Positions 16,571-24,284 of a stretch of 30,902 nucleotides of DNA are shown here, one piece after another (positions within the stretch are counted from its first letter, which is position 1; every line of letters starts with the position of its first letter). Under the pieces are notes generated by a model. That model did no database searches, was not told the DNA's origin, and saw nothing but the letters and a program-made list of their open reading frames with translations. The position numbers were made by a program, and so were the translations under genes. Origin of the DNA: JAFGMQ01 sp036733345 (GTDB taxonomy: Bacteria; Desulfobacterota; DSM-4660; Desulfatiglandales; Desulfatiglandaceae); NCBI GenBank assembly GCA_036733345.1, contig DAINAR010000038.1, positions 1-30,902 of the forward strand. Reading direction: 5' to 3'.

Positions 16571-16888
16571 AACAGGTAACGAGTATTGATAAATTTGTAA
16601 AAAGTCGTCACTCCTGTGCAACCCGGCGTTCTTGATCATGGAACACAGAATTATCTCCGCTTGCACGGAATGACGAAAATGGAATTATGACACAGTCTCT
16701 GCAGTGCGGTATGTTACATGCCCACCGGGGGCACGTCGTGGTATAAAAATCCACCCTGCAATGTTTTGCTCCTCATAATGACTGCCTTGCGCTGTAGTTT
16801 TATGCAATTATGCCCTCTATACAGTTGTTTCCGCAAAATCCTCATGACAAAAGGGGGTTGTCAGCTCAGTAAATGAAACTTGTGCATA
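16571..16888. other. 318-bp intergenic region with the right inverted repeat
   Basis: The only recognised content is the inverted 40-bp repeat at 16655-16694 and its degenerate surroundings. No gene or clear terminator was seen. The genes on its two sides converge into it. Confidence 0.5.
16655..16694 (-). repeat. 40-bp dispersed repeat, right copy (inverted)
   Basis: The reverse complement matches 12725-12764 at 38 of 40 positions. The two copies are about 3.9 kb apart in opposite orientation. Confidence 0.85.
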
Positions 16889-17146
16889 TCAAAAAGGCAC
16901 CCATATTTTTTCCTCTTGAAACGTCCTGGTCTGGTCTCTGTCGATGGAAAGCTTGAAACACCAGTAGTTTACGACTTTCTTTCCCAGATTTCGGTTGTGT
17001 TTCAGGGTATGGACAAATTTCTTCATCCCGTATTTTTTCTGTACTTCATCAATGAAATCAAAACCGCCGAAATTGATGGCCCGTTCAATAATGACATCGG
17101 CCGAAGCGTCATCCTTGTTTCTATCCCAAAAAAGCTCTTCCCTCAT
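16889..17146 (-). CDS. DUF6922-like small protein, putative partner of an AbiEii-type toxin
   Basis: The 85-residue protein starts at the ATG that overlaps the upstream gene's TGA as ATGA (17146-17143), so the two are translationally coupled. It has the features I associate with DUF6922 proteins: REELFWD at the start, an IIERAINFGGFDFIDEVQK segment and HNRNLGKKVVNYWCF. Such proteins are commonly encoded next to AbiEii-like nucleotidyltransferases and are presumed antitoxins. A longer form from 17185 is possible but less likely given the overlap. The family call is from memory of motifs, not a search. Confidence 0.6.
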   Translation of the reverse strand: MREELFWDRNKDDASADVIIERAINFGGFDFIDEVQKKYGMKKFVHTLKHNRNLGKKVVNYWCFKLSIDRDQTRTFQEEKIWVPF

Positions 17147-17814
17147 TTTACAAAATCCTGGTAGAAAATCTTTATGTTTTCCCATTCGACATGGGTCATT
17201 CTTCGCGGTTCGTTGTTCTTGAGCATGATGATTTGATCCACTTCACCTTCAGCATCGTCAAAATATACAAAAGAAGTTTTAAGCTGGTAGTCATAACTAT
17301 GATTCAGGTCATACTTGTCTGTGACCAGGTTTGCAAGACGGTCGAAATCAAGATTCGTTTTTCGCAGCATGAAAAACAGGTCGATGAAATCCTTTATGGA
17401 TCCCCTCTGATTGATTGCCACTGCTTTCATCGCGATGATATCATTCAAAGACGCCAAAGTGCAGATGGCCCCCTCCTGAATTTGCATTTCATAGGCTTGA
17501 GACAGCAGTCGGTAGGGGAAATGGAAGAGCGAAAATTTCAATTTCTCGGGGCCAAGATAGAATATCACCGTATCCCTGCCAAGCAATTCAACCGTTATTT
17601 CATCAAAGCATTCCCTTATGCTGTGCAGAAAAAACTCGCTGCTGAATGCTTCAGGGGTAAAAAAATCCAGATCTACGGATATCCGATGCCGCAAATAGAA
17701 GTAAACGGCTGTGCCTCCCGCCAGATAGGTTCCCTGCGGAAGGATACCACATCTGAGTATCCGAGCTAATGGCTCTTCCAATGAGGCCATGCCGTTTTTT
17801 AAAATGTTTTGCAT
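17143..17814 (-). CDS. AbiEii/AbiGii-type nucleotidyltransferase, putative toxin
   Basis: The product (223 residues from ATG 17814; an ATG at 17871 has no ribosome site) has the core motif YLAGGTAVYFYLRHRISVDL followed by DFF. This is the GG(S/T)-x9-13-D-x-D nucleotidyltransferase signature of AbiEii toxins and MenT-like enzymes. The middle part (LASLNDIIAMKAVAINQRGS, then KDFIDLFFML) is also typical. AbiEii toxins of abortive-infection systems act by nucleotide transfer, in studied cases to tRNA 3' ends. It is coupled to the DUF6922-like gene downstream, giving toxin-antitoxin-like architecture with the toxin gene first. No AbiEi winged-helix antitoxin was found. Confidence 0.82.
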   Translation of the reverse strand: MQNILKNGMASLEEPLARILRCGILPQGTYLAGGTAVYFYLRHRISVDLDFFTPEAFSSEFFLHSIRECFDEITVELLGRDTVIFYLGPEKLKFSLFHFPYRLLSQAYEMQIQEGAICTLASLNDIIAMKAVAINQRGSIKDFIDLFFMLRKTNLDFDRLANLVTDKYDLNHSYDYQLKTSFVYFDDAEGEVDQIIMLKNNEPRRMTHVEWENIKIFYQDFVK

Positions 17815-18063
17815 ATCCAAACCACTATCAGCTTCGGCACATCCTGTTCCTTGAACAGATAACACAGCCATCTAAACATACGAATACAGGCATTATACGA
17901 TTTTGTGCGCAAAATGGCAATGGATACGGCAAACCGTTACCCCATTTTTTTAACAAAGACATACAATCTTTTTTCTGTATCCCAGGCAACCCGTCACAAA
18001 TATGAATGGACAGTGGCCTTGGATAAAGGCTTTCAGGGTTTCAGGAAGAGAATCCCTTTTTTA

Positions 18064-18093
18064 TTGACTCCAGACATTATTTAACCCTATACT
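18064..18093 (+). promoter_or_regulatory. sigma70-type promoter for the rdgC-like operon
   Basis: TTGACT (18064-18069) and TATACT (18088-18093) are 18 bases apart, both near consensus. Transcription would start near 18100, exactly in front of a stem-loop at 18102-18127. The rest of the 344 bp between 17815 and 18158 shows nothing recognisable. Confidence 0.65.
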
Positions 18094-18101
18094 CCGTCCC
18101 T

Positions 18102-18127
18102 TAAACATCTCTGTACTGAGATGTTTA
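18102..18127 (+). promoter_or_regulatory. 10-bp perfect stem-loop followed by a U-rich tract in the rdgC-like leader
   Basis: TAAACATCTC (18102-18111) and GAGATGTTTA (18118-18127) are perfect complements across a 6-base loop, followed by GTTTTTATTGATTTTTT. It begins at the predicted transcription start, so it would form the 5' end of the mRNA. It may be an intrinsic terminator used as an attenuator, or a 5' stabilising hairpin. There is no plus-strand gene upstream for it to terminate. Confidence 0.6.
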
Positions 18128-18158
18128 GTTTTTATTGATTTTTTAACTGGGAGATAAG

Positions 18159-18785
18159 ATGGGAATTATACGCGGATCAGCCACTTTTACTCGATTTACT
18201 GTTACAGAACCTCTCCCTGAAGACTACATAGAGAATTTTCCAAATTCCATTCTTCGTTACGCATTCAGGCCTCTTGGTGAAGATTCCGATGCAGAGCGTT
18301 CAGCAGGGTGGGTCAATATCCTGGATATGTTTGACAGTCAGTTTAATGCCATGGAGTTTTTTAAAGACCCTTATATCGCCATGTCCTTACGGATAGATGC
18401 GAGGAGCGTACCGTCAAAGGCATTGAAGCAGTACTGCAGAGATGCGGAAGAAGATATCAGGATCGCGGAGAATCTGCCCTTCCTGAACAGAGAGCGACGC
18501 CTTGAATTGAAGGAAATAATACATGCCAGGCTGTTAAGGCGTGCGATTCCACGCTCCAACACTTACGATATGATATGGAACCTCGATACAGGCGTTGTCC
18601 TGTTCGGATCAGTCAACAGCAAGCTTTCAGATGAATTCTCAGAGATGTTTCTAAAGACATTCGGAATGAATGTAAACCCTTTATTTCCCTATTCACTTGG
18701 CCTGGCTGCTGCTGAAAAGGAAAGGCTGTCTCCAGGCCGAATCGACGAGATAGTACCATTAAATCTGGGGGGGTATGAGGTATAA
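18159..18785 (+). CDS. RdgC-like protein, N-terminal part
   Basis: The 208-residue product resembles the first two thirds of recombination-associated protein RdgC. That protein in E. coli (about 300 residues) is a ring-forming dimer that binds duplex DNA and restrains RecA. The matching core runs from PFLNRERRLELKEIIHARLL through RRAIPRS and IWNLDTGVVLFGSVNSK to FLKTFGMNVNPLFPYSLG, parallel to the KDEVLHSLLPRA-to-LLRKSLGSLPV region of E. coli RdgC. A GGGAG ribosome site precedes the ATG. Its stop TAA overlaps the start of the next gene (TAATG), whose product resembles the missing C-terminal part. Confidence 0.72.
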   Translation: MGIIRGSATFTRFTVTEPLPEDYIENFPNSILRYAFRPLGEDSDAERSAGWVNILDMFDSQFNAMEFFKDPYIAMSLRIDARSVPSKALKQYCRDAEEDIRIAENLPFLNRERRLELKEIIHARLLRRAIPRSNTYDMIWNLDTGVVLFGSVNSKLSDEFSEMFLKTFGMNVNPLFPYSLGLAAAEKERLSPGRIDEIVPLNLGGYEV

Positions 18786-19312
18786 TGGCTGTATTGGAAA
18801 AGGCCAGAAAAACCGAGTTCATGGGAAGGGATTTCCTTTTGTGGCTCTGGTTTAAGAGCGAGACCGGAGACGGACAATTCGATTTAGGGGAAGATGGCCT
18901 TGTTGAAATATGGTTTGACAACATGGTCACACTTCAGTCTGAAAGTGATGACAGGAAAGAGACAATCAGGTGCTCCGGAGAGAACTGCCTGCTGAAAGAG
19001 GCCCGGTTTGCCCTTACCAGGGAAAAGAAGATAACCCAGGCAATGATCAGGCTGATTATCGAAGAAAATGAATGGTCTTTTGTCCTTGATTCCATGTGGT
19101 TTGATTTTCGAACCTTAAAGACGCCAAAGGTAATTCAGGATAATAGAGACGACCCTGAAGGACTGTTTTATGAGAAGGTCCTTCTTGTTGAGCAGGCAGT
19201 TTCTGTCATCAATGCTGTTTTTGCATCCTATATCAGGGAAAGGCTGTCTCCTGAGTGGAAATCTCAAACTTTGCCGGCCATGACAGAGTGGATAAGTGAA
19301 GGTCGCCAGTGA
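18785..19312 (+). CDS. RdgC-associated protein, possible C-terminal half of a split RdgC
   Basis: The 175-residue protein starts within the stop codon of the RdgC-like gene. It begins with EFMGRDFLLWLWFKSETGDG. Its later parts can be laid along the C-terminal third of E. coli RdgC: CLLKEARFALTREKKITQAM with the [20 protein letters not shown] region, then WSFVLDSMWFDFRTLKTPK, and VEQAVSVINAVFASYI with the final LAALIQNLIEALGG helix. This is a pattern comparison by eye with low identity. No enzymatic motif is seen. The tight junction suggests the two chains are made in equal amounts and work together. Confidence 0.55.
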   Translation: MAVLEKARKTEFMGRDFLLWLWFKSETGDGQFDLGEDGLVEIWFDNMVTLQSESDDRKETIRCSGENCLLKEARFALTREKKITQAMIRLIIEENEWSFVLDSMWFDFRTLKTPKVIQDNRDDPEGLFYEKVLLVEQAVSVINAVFASYIRERLSPEWKSQTLPAMTEWISEGRQ

Positions 19313-19350
19313 ACCTTAAAAATAAGAGCATTAAGGTAGAAGAATCAAAC

Positions 19351-19992
19351 ATGAAAATCATTGATCTGTCCCATTCTGTAACGCCTGATATGCCTGTTTA
19401 TCCCGGTACCGAAGCTCCGGTTTTCAATGAATCACACTCGATCAAAGGACAGGGATTTCGTGAACGGATGATTACAATGGTTTCTCATACCGGTACACAT
19501 ATGGATGCCCCTGCACATATCTTACCTGAAGGGAAAACCCTTGATCAGATGCCAATTGATCATTTTGGGGGAAAAGGTGTGGTTCTGGATATGCATGCAA
19601 CTGAACGATCACAAATCCACCTTTATGAATTGAAATCCTTTGCCAGCCTGATCGAAAAAAGTGATTTTATCCTGATTCGAACAGACTGGAGCCGATTCTG
19701 GGGTAAAAAGGAATATTTCACAGGATATCCTGTGCTGACCCGGCAGGCCGCCCAATGGTTATGTGGTTTTAACCTGAAAGGCATTGGTGTTGACATGATT
19801 TCATTTGACGGTGTTGGTTATGAGTTCCCTGTGCATAATATTCTCCTGGGAAACGATATGGTGCTTGTTGAAAATTTGACTAATCTGAGTTCACTGCCCG
19901 AAAGCGGATTTTTGTTTTTCTGCTTTCCTTTAAAAATGGAAGATGCAGACGGGTCACCGGTCCGTGCGGCAGCGGTCGTTCCGAGTCCATAG
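19351..19992 (+). CDS. cyclase-family metal-dependent hydrolase (kynurenine formamidase-like)
   Basis: The 213-residue protein has the hallmark HTGTHMDAPAH (residues 46-56), giving His46, His50, Asp52 and His56 as metal ligands of the Cyclase (PF04199) superfamily. The N-terminus IDLSHSVTPDMPVYPGT is also typical of bacterial KynB and related amidohydrolases. The reaction is probably hydrolysis of an amide or lactone, but no kynurenine pathway genes are near, so the substrate is not assigned. I choose ATG 19351 over GTG 19309 because the family begins a few residues before DLS. The gene follows the RdgC-like pair by 38 bp. Confidence 0.85.
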   Translation: MKIIDLSHSVTPDMPVYPGTEAPVFNESHSIKGQGFRERMITMVSHTGTHMDAPAHILPEGKTLDQMPIDHFGGKGVVLDMHATERSQIHLYELKSFASLIEKSDFILIRTDWSRFWGKKEYFTGYPVLTRQAAQWLCGFNLKGIGVDMISFDGVGYEFPVHNILLGNDMVLVENLTNLSSLPESGFLFFCFPLKMEDADGSPVRAAAVVPSP

Positions 19993-20111
19993 ACAGGAAT
20001 GCATAGGCCGAATATGGCCTGTGATATTTCGTTTCATATCTTCGATTAAAGGTTTTGATGCCTTGATCTGTATTAATAGAGATTCCTTGGAATGGGTTTT
20101 TTGTCAATATG

Positions 20112-20894
20112 TTAAAATTGCTCACTGCCCAGAACAACCGCAAGAGCTGCCACGCATTTTTCATCCCATTTCTTTCCTGCATGTTTTCTGAGTATCCCAA
20201 TTGCCACATCCGGAGTCATGCCCTTCTGATAGGGGCGGTCAGTGGTCATGGCATCATAGCCATCGGCAACTGCCAGGATCTTAGCCCCTAAAGGTATGTC
20301 GCTGTCTTTCAGTTTTCTCGGATATCCATCGCCATCCGGACGTTCATGGTGGCAATGGATGTATTCAAGTGCAGGCCCAAGGAAATCGAGATCATGGAGG
20401 ATATTTGCGCCAACAGCAGGGTGTTTTATTATCTCCCTCACAATTTCCGGGGGATTCTTTTTGCCATGAGATTCAAAAAGTTTGTCTGAAAATCCGATTT
20501 TTCCAATATCGTGCAGAATGCCGCCAATACGTATCAGTTCTGATTCATCCTGTTCAAGGCCGAGTTGGCAGGCTATTTTGAAGGCAAGATCGCCAACCCT
20601 TGCTGTATGTCCTTCCGTATAGGAATCCCTTGCAGCCAGAGCACTGGCCATAGCTGAAACAACATTGATTATGTTCTGTTTGATTTTTTCGTTCAATAAT
20701 CTGAGTTCCTCAACCAGCATTTCAAGCCTGTATTCGCGAGCTTCTACCTTGACCATCATCATTGCCATTGCCTCAGCAATGGTGCGCACTGTCTCTGGTT
20801 GATCCTCATTTGTCAGTTCCATAATATCATTGGAGTAGTTGCCTTTTGCAATTTCCTGAATTATGTCAAGCAGTTTATCTACACCCGTCATCAT
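20112..20894 (-). CDS. HD-GYP domain protein, putative cyclic-di-GMP phosphodiesterase
   Basis: The 260-residue protein (start ATG 20894, AGGGGTG upstream) has an N-terminal helical segment of about 85 residues that looks HAMP- or dimerisation-like, without membrane helices. The HD-GYP domain follows, with EGHTARVGDLA, the metal-binding LHDIGKIG, the HHERPDGDGYP signature and a VADGYDAMTTDRPY segment. All residues normally needed for c-di-GMP hydrolysis appear to be present. No REC or PAS domain is attached, so the signal input is unknown. It converges with the cyclase-family gene and is divergent from the cysteine desulfurase gene; a perfect 12-bp palindrome (20916-20927) lies in the divergent region. 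Confidence 0.9.
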   Translation of the reverse strand: MMTGVDKLLDIIQEIAKGNYSNDIMELTNEDQPETVRTIAEAMAMMMVKVEAREYRLEMLVEELRLLNEKIKQNIINVVSAMASALAARDSYTEGHTARVGDLAFKIACQLGLEQDESELIRIGGILHDIGKIGFSDKLFESHGKKNPPEIVREIIKHPAVGANILHDLDFLGPALEYIHCHHERPDGDGYPRKLKDSDIPLGAKILAVADGYDAMTTDRPYQKGMTPDVAIGILRKHAGKKWDEKCVAALAVVLGSEQF

Positions 20895-21125
20895 TAACAC
20901 CCCTGTTATTGTATGAGATAATTATCTTTTATGGCAGTGTGTTTTCTTGTATGCTATTTTACAGTTAAACAAAAGCCCTGGCTAATAGTGTTAAATTATG
21001 CTATTTAAACATGCTGAATATTCATTTTTTTAACGAATTGGCTGTCCATGATATCAACTGTGTGCAGCAGGAGTAAACAGAAAAGGCCTTTTTTGAATTA
21101 AAACCCTTTAATATTTATCGATGCC

Positions 21126-22343
21126 ATGGAAAAATTCATTTATCTGGATAATGCAGCCACTTCCTTTCCAAAGCCGCCAGAAGTCATGGATGCGATGATT
21201 CATTTCATGACAGAAGTTGGAGCCAACCCCGGGAGATCAGGGCATGAACTTTCCCGGGAGGCTGATAGAATTGTGCATAAGACGAGGCGGAGCCTGGCCT
21301 CATTATTCAATATCTCCGATCCGTCACGAGTAGTATTTTCGATGAATATTACTGAATCCCTTAATACCGTGTTTAATGGTTTTCTTAATGAAGGGGATCA
21401 TGTAATCACCTCATCAATGGAGCATAATTCAGTAATCCGTCCTCTGAAATACCTGGAAGAAATATCTTTTATTTCTTTAAGCCTTGTTCCGTGCGATTTT
21501 CGCGGTTTTATGGATATTGATGCCCTGCCGAAGCTTCTGAGAAAAAACACCGCCCTGATGGTCCTCAATCATGCTTCAAATGTCTGCGGGACCATTCAGG
21601 ATGTGAGGGAAGTAAAACAGGCTGTTGGAGATATCCCTTTGCTGCTTGATACTGCACAGACTGCGGGGAGTTATCCGATTGATGTTGAAGCGGATGGGAT
21701 AGATTTTCTTGCATTTACCGGTCATAAAGGATTGCTGGGGCCTCAGGGTACAGGAGGCCTCTATATCAGGGAAGGCCTGAATGTAAGGCCGCTAAAACGC
21801 GGTGGAACCGGCAGTATATCCGAAAAGATGGTACAGCCGGACTTCCTTCCGGACGCACTTGAAAGCGGTACCCAGAATAATGTCGGCATTGCCGGACTCG
21901 GAGCAGGAGTGGACTTTATCCTGAGAGAAGGTGTGGAGAAGATTAGAAATCACGAAAAAGAACTTACAGCCAGAATACTGTCCGAGCTGCGAAATGTTCA
22001 GGGGCTTACAGTCTATGGCCCGCTCAAGCCTGAAGATCAGACGGCCGTTCTGTCAGTTACCTTTGACAGTGTTTTGCCGGCACTTTCTGAAAACCGATAT
22101 GGAAACTGCGGTTCAATCAATCTGGCCTGGATGGAGGAAGGAGTCACTCCTGATGATGCGGGAGATATCCTCAACAGTGAGTATGACATATTCGTAAGGG
22201 TAGGCCTGCATTGCGCCCCTCTTGCCCACCAGACCCTTGGCACTTTCCCTGACGGAACGGTCCGCTTCAGCATGGGCTGTTTCAATAGCATCGATGAAAT
22301 GGAAATTACCGCCAGGGCTATCAGGAATATTGTTGAAAGGTAA
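21126..22343 (+). CDS. cysteine desulfurase family aminotransferase (class V)
   Basis: The 405-residue PLP enzyme starts YLDNAATSFPKPPEV, has EHNSVIRPL, the PLP lysine in FTGHKGLLGPQG (Lys201), and a persulfide-type cysteine in VGLHCAPLAH (Cys363) followed by TVRFSMG. These match the cysteine desulfurase group exemplified by EF2568-like proteins rather than housekeeping IscS. It would release sulfur from cysteine as a protein persulfide. A segment around residues 315-340 (DSVLPALSENRYGNCGS region) appears longer than in relatives I remember. No isc, suf or selD genes adjoin it. Its stop is one base from the stop of the convergent lysJ gene, leaving no room for a terminator between them. The ribosome site is poor. 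Confidence 0.9.
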   Translation: MEKFIYLDNAATSFPKPPEVMDAMIHFMTEVGANPGRSGHELSREADRIVHKTRRSLASLFNISDPSRVVFSMNITESLNTVFNGFLNEGDHVITSSMEHNSVIRPLKYLEEISFISLSLVPCDFRGFMDIDALPKLLRKNTALMVLNHASNVCGTIQDVREVKQAVGDIPLLLDTAQTAGSYPIDVEADGIDFLAFTGHKGLLGPQGTGGLYIREGLNVRPLKRGGTGSISEKMVQPDFLPDALESGTQNNVGIAGLGAGVDFILREGVEKIRNHEKELTARILSELRNVQGLTVYGPLKPEDQTAVLSVTFDSVLPALSENRYGNCGSINLAWMEEGVTPDDAGDILNSEYDIFVRVGLHCAPLAHQTLGTFPDGTVRFSMGCFNSIDEMEITARAIRNIVER

Positions 22344-22344
22344 T

Positions 22345-23496
22345 TCAGTCCTCAAGGACTTCTTTGAGTACTTTGATTGTACTATCGATTTCTTCCCTGC
22401 TGATGACAAGAGGCGGCAGCAGTCTTATAACATTTATACCGGAAAGAAGAACAATAACACCATTATCCATTATCTGCTGTACATACTGGCCCGCTTTTTC
22501 CTTGAGTTCTATTCCCAGCATGAGTCCCAGTCCTCTGACTTCACGGATTTTTTTGCTCTTAATGGATTTAAGCTGTTCCAGAAAATATGCTCCGAGGGTT
22601 TTTGCCCTTTCAACAAGGCCCTCTTTTTCAATGAAGTCCAGTGATGCGAGGGCTGCTGCACATGCAGTGGGGTTGCCCCCGAAGGTGGAGCCGTGGCTTT
22701 TAACCGGGACGGAAATGTTGTCAGTGCACAGCACCGCTCCCATTGGTATGCCGCCAGCCAGGGCCTTGGCAAGGCAGAGCAGGTCAGGTCTGATAAACTG
22801 TTCACATGCAAACATTGTCCCTGTCCTTCCAAAGCCTGTCTGTACTTCATCAATGATAAGAAGTATGCCTTTTGAGTCGCAGAGACTTCTGACCTTCTGA
22901 AAATACTCCTTATCCCCTACACGTATTCCTCCTTCACCTTGGACAAGCTCCAGTAGAACAGCGGCGATATTATCATCAACGGTCTGCTCCAGTTTTTCAA
23001 AATCATTATATGGAACATGCTTCAGCCCTTCGAGCATTGGCATGAAAGGCCTCTGGTATTCAGGCCCCCAGGTTGCAGCCAGTGCCCCCATTGTCCTTCC
23101 ATGAAATCCTCGCATAGCTGCAATGAAATCTTTTCGGCCGGTTGTTGCGCGTGCGAATTTCAGAGCGCCTTCAACGGCCTCAGTACCTGAATTGCAGAAA
23201 AAGACCTTTGTGAGCCCTTTTGGGGCTGCCTTTACAAGCCTTTCAGCGAGCTCGGCCCGCACCGGGTTGTATAACATGCTGTAACAGTTGCCCAGCGTAA
23301 GATACTGCTCATATATTGACTTTGCCACATTTTCATTACCGTGGCCGATGTTGGATACACCAATATTCGCTGCACAGTCGATATATTCCCTGCCCTTATC
23401 ATCATAAAGTTTTGAGCCTTTACCCCTTACCAGGACAATGTCTCTTTTGGGATAAACGCCAAGTTCATAGGTATCCGTGATTTCCTTGGTGTTCAT
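22345..23496 (-). CDS. lysJ: LysW-type acetylornithine/aminoadipate semialdehyde aminotransferase
   Basis: This 383-residue class III PLP aminotransferase would convert LysW-bound glutamate or aminoadipate semialdehyde to LysW-ornithine or LysW-lysine. The family motifs are FFCNSGTEAVEGALKFAR (99-116), GFHGRTMGAL (130-139), IIDEVQTGFGRTG (214-226) and the PLP lysine Lys244 in LAKALAGGIPMG. By sequence alone it could be ArgD, but its place behind lysW, lysX, lysY and lysZ supports the LysJ role. It overlaps lysZ by 4 bp (ATGA) and is the last gene of the operon. Confidence 0.9.
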   Translation of the reverse strand: MNTKEITDTYELGVYPKRDIVLVRGKGSKLYDDKGREYIDCAANIGVSNIGHGNENVAKSIYEQYLTLGNCYSMLYNPVRAELAERLVKAAPKGLTKVFFCNSGTEAVEGALKFARATTGRKDFIAAMRGFHGRTMGALAATWGPEYQRPFMPMLEGLKHVPYNDFEKLEQTVDDNIAAVLLELVQGEGGIRVGDKEYFQKVRSLCDSKGILLIIDEVQTGFGRTGTMFACEQFIRPDLLCLAKALAGGIPMGAVLCTDNISVPVKSHGSTFGGNPTACAAALASLDFIEKEGLVERAKTLGAYFLEQLKSIKSKKIREVRGLGLMLGIELKEKAGQYVQQIMDNGVIVLLSGINVIRLLPPLVISREEIDSTIKVLKEVLED

Positions 23497-24284
23497 GATA
23501 TAACCGTTCCTTTCCCTGCAAGGGCGTCGATAACAGGATGCTCGGTTCGCCCATCGCTGATGATCACCTTTGTTGCCCCGTGCTCAAAGAGCTTTACGAA
23601 TGAAAGCATTTTTCTCTTCATTCTTCCGTCAACCTGTTGCTCACGCTCTTCCAGCTCCAGGGGGGATATCTTTTTTATCAATGATGATTCATCATCCTTA
23701 TCAAGAAGAAATCCGGACGCCTCAATAAGGCTTATTACCGTGTCGGCCTGGATTGAATCCTGTAAAACCCTTACTACATCATCATTTTCAGTATTTATGG
23801 CAATATTGTTTTCATCAATGATCGGCACAGTCAAAACAGGTGTATAGCCGTTGTCCAGAAGCAGTCGCAGGAATGAGGTGTTTACTTTTTCCGGTTTTCC
23901 GGAAAAATCCCTGATGATTTTCTTTTTTCCGTCCTGAATTACCCTTATTCCGCTGTTTCTTTTTCCCCTGATTACCTTTCCGTCAATCCCCGACAGTCCT
24001 ACGGCATTAATACCATGCTGCTGGCACATCTCGACAATCCGCTTGTTTCTTAATCCCGAATAGGCCATCATCATTACGTCAATAAGCTTTTCATCAGAAT
24101 ATACGCTGTCATATCCCTTTACAGATGTGAGAACCTGCTTGGGCTGCCCAAGGGCTTCAGCCAGTTCGTCACGAAGTGCATTGGCTCCGTGAATGATTAT
24201 GAACCTGTCCTGAATCCCTGACAGATCCTCTATGATCCCTGATAGGTTAAGCGAACTTCCGCCTCCAATTTTAACAATAATCAT
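23493..24284 (-). CDS. lysZ: [LysW]-aminoadipate/glutamate kinase
   Basis: This 263-residue amino-acid kinase phosphorylates the side-chain carboxyl of LysW-bound aminoadipate or glutamate. The start IIVKIGGG is typical. Segments such as RNKRIVEMCQQHGINAVGLS, GKVIRGKRN, AINTENDDV and DGRMKRKMLSF parallel the Thermus LysZ sequence more closely than ArgB. The ATG directly follows the stop of the hydrolase gene upstream (TAGATG), and the gene overlaps lysJ by 4 bp. Confidence 0.9.
   Translation of the reverse strand: MIIVKIGGGSSLNLSGIIEDLSGIQDRFIIIHGANALRDELAEALGQPKQVLTSVKGYDSVYSDEKLIDVMMMAYSGLRNKRIVEMCQQHGINAVGLSGIDGKVIRGKRNSGIRVIQDGKKKIIRDFSGKPEKVNTSFLRLLLDNGYTPVLTVPIIDENNIAINTENDDVVRVLQDSIQADTVISLIEASGFLLDKDDESSLIKKISPLELEEREQQVDGRMKRKMLSFVKLFEHGATKVIISDGRTEHPVIDALAGKGTVIS

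Noticed and set aside
17191..17769. 192-codon plus-strand frame
   Set aside because: It is the antisense shadow of the AbiEii-type gene, whose GGT-x-DxD motif is clear on the minus strand.
20916..20927. Perfect 12-bp palindrome AGATAATTATCT before the HD-GYP gene
   Set aside because: It is A/T-rich and short, so it could easily occur by chance; mentioned only in the HD-GYP entry.
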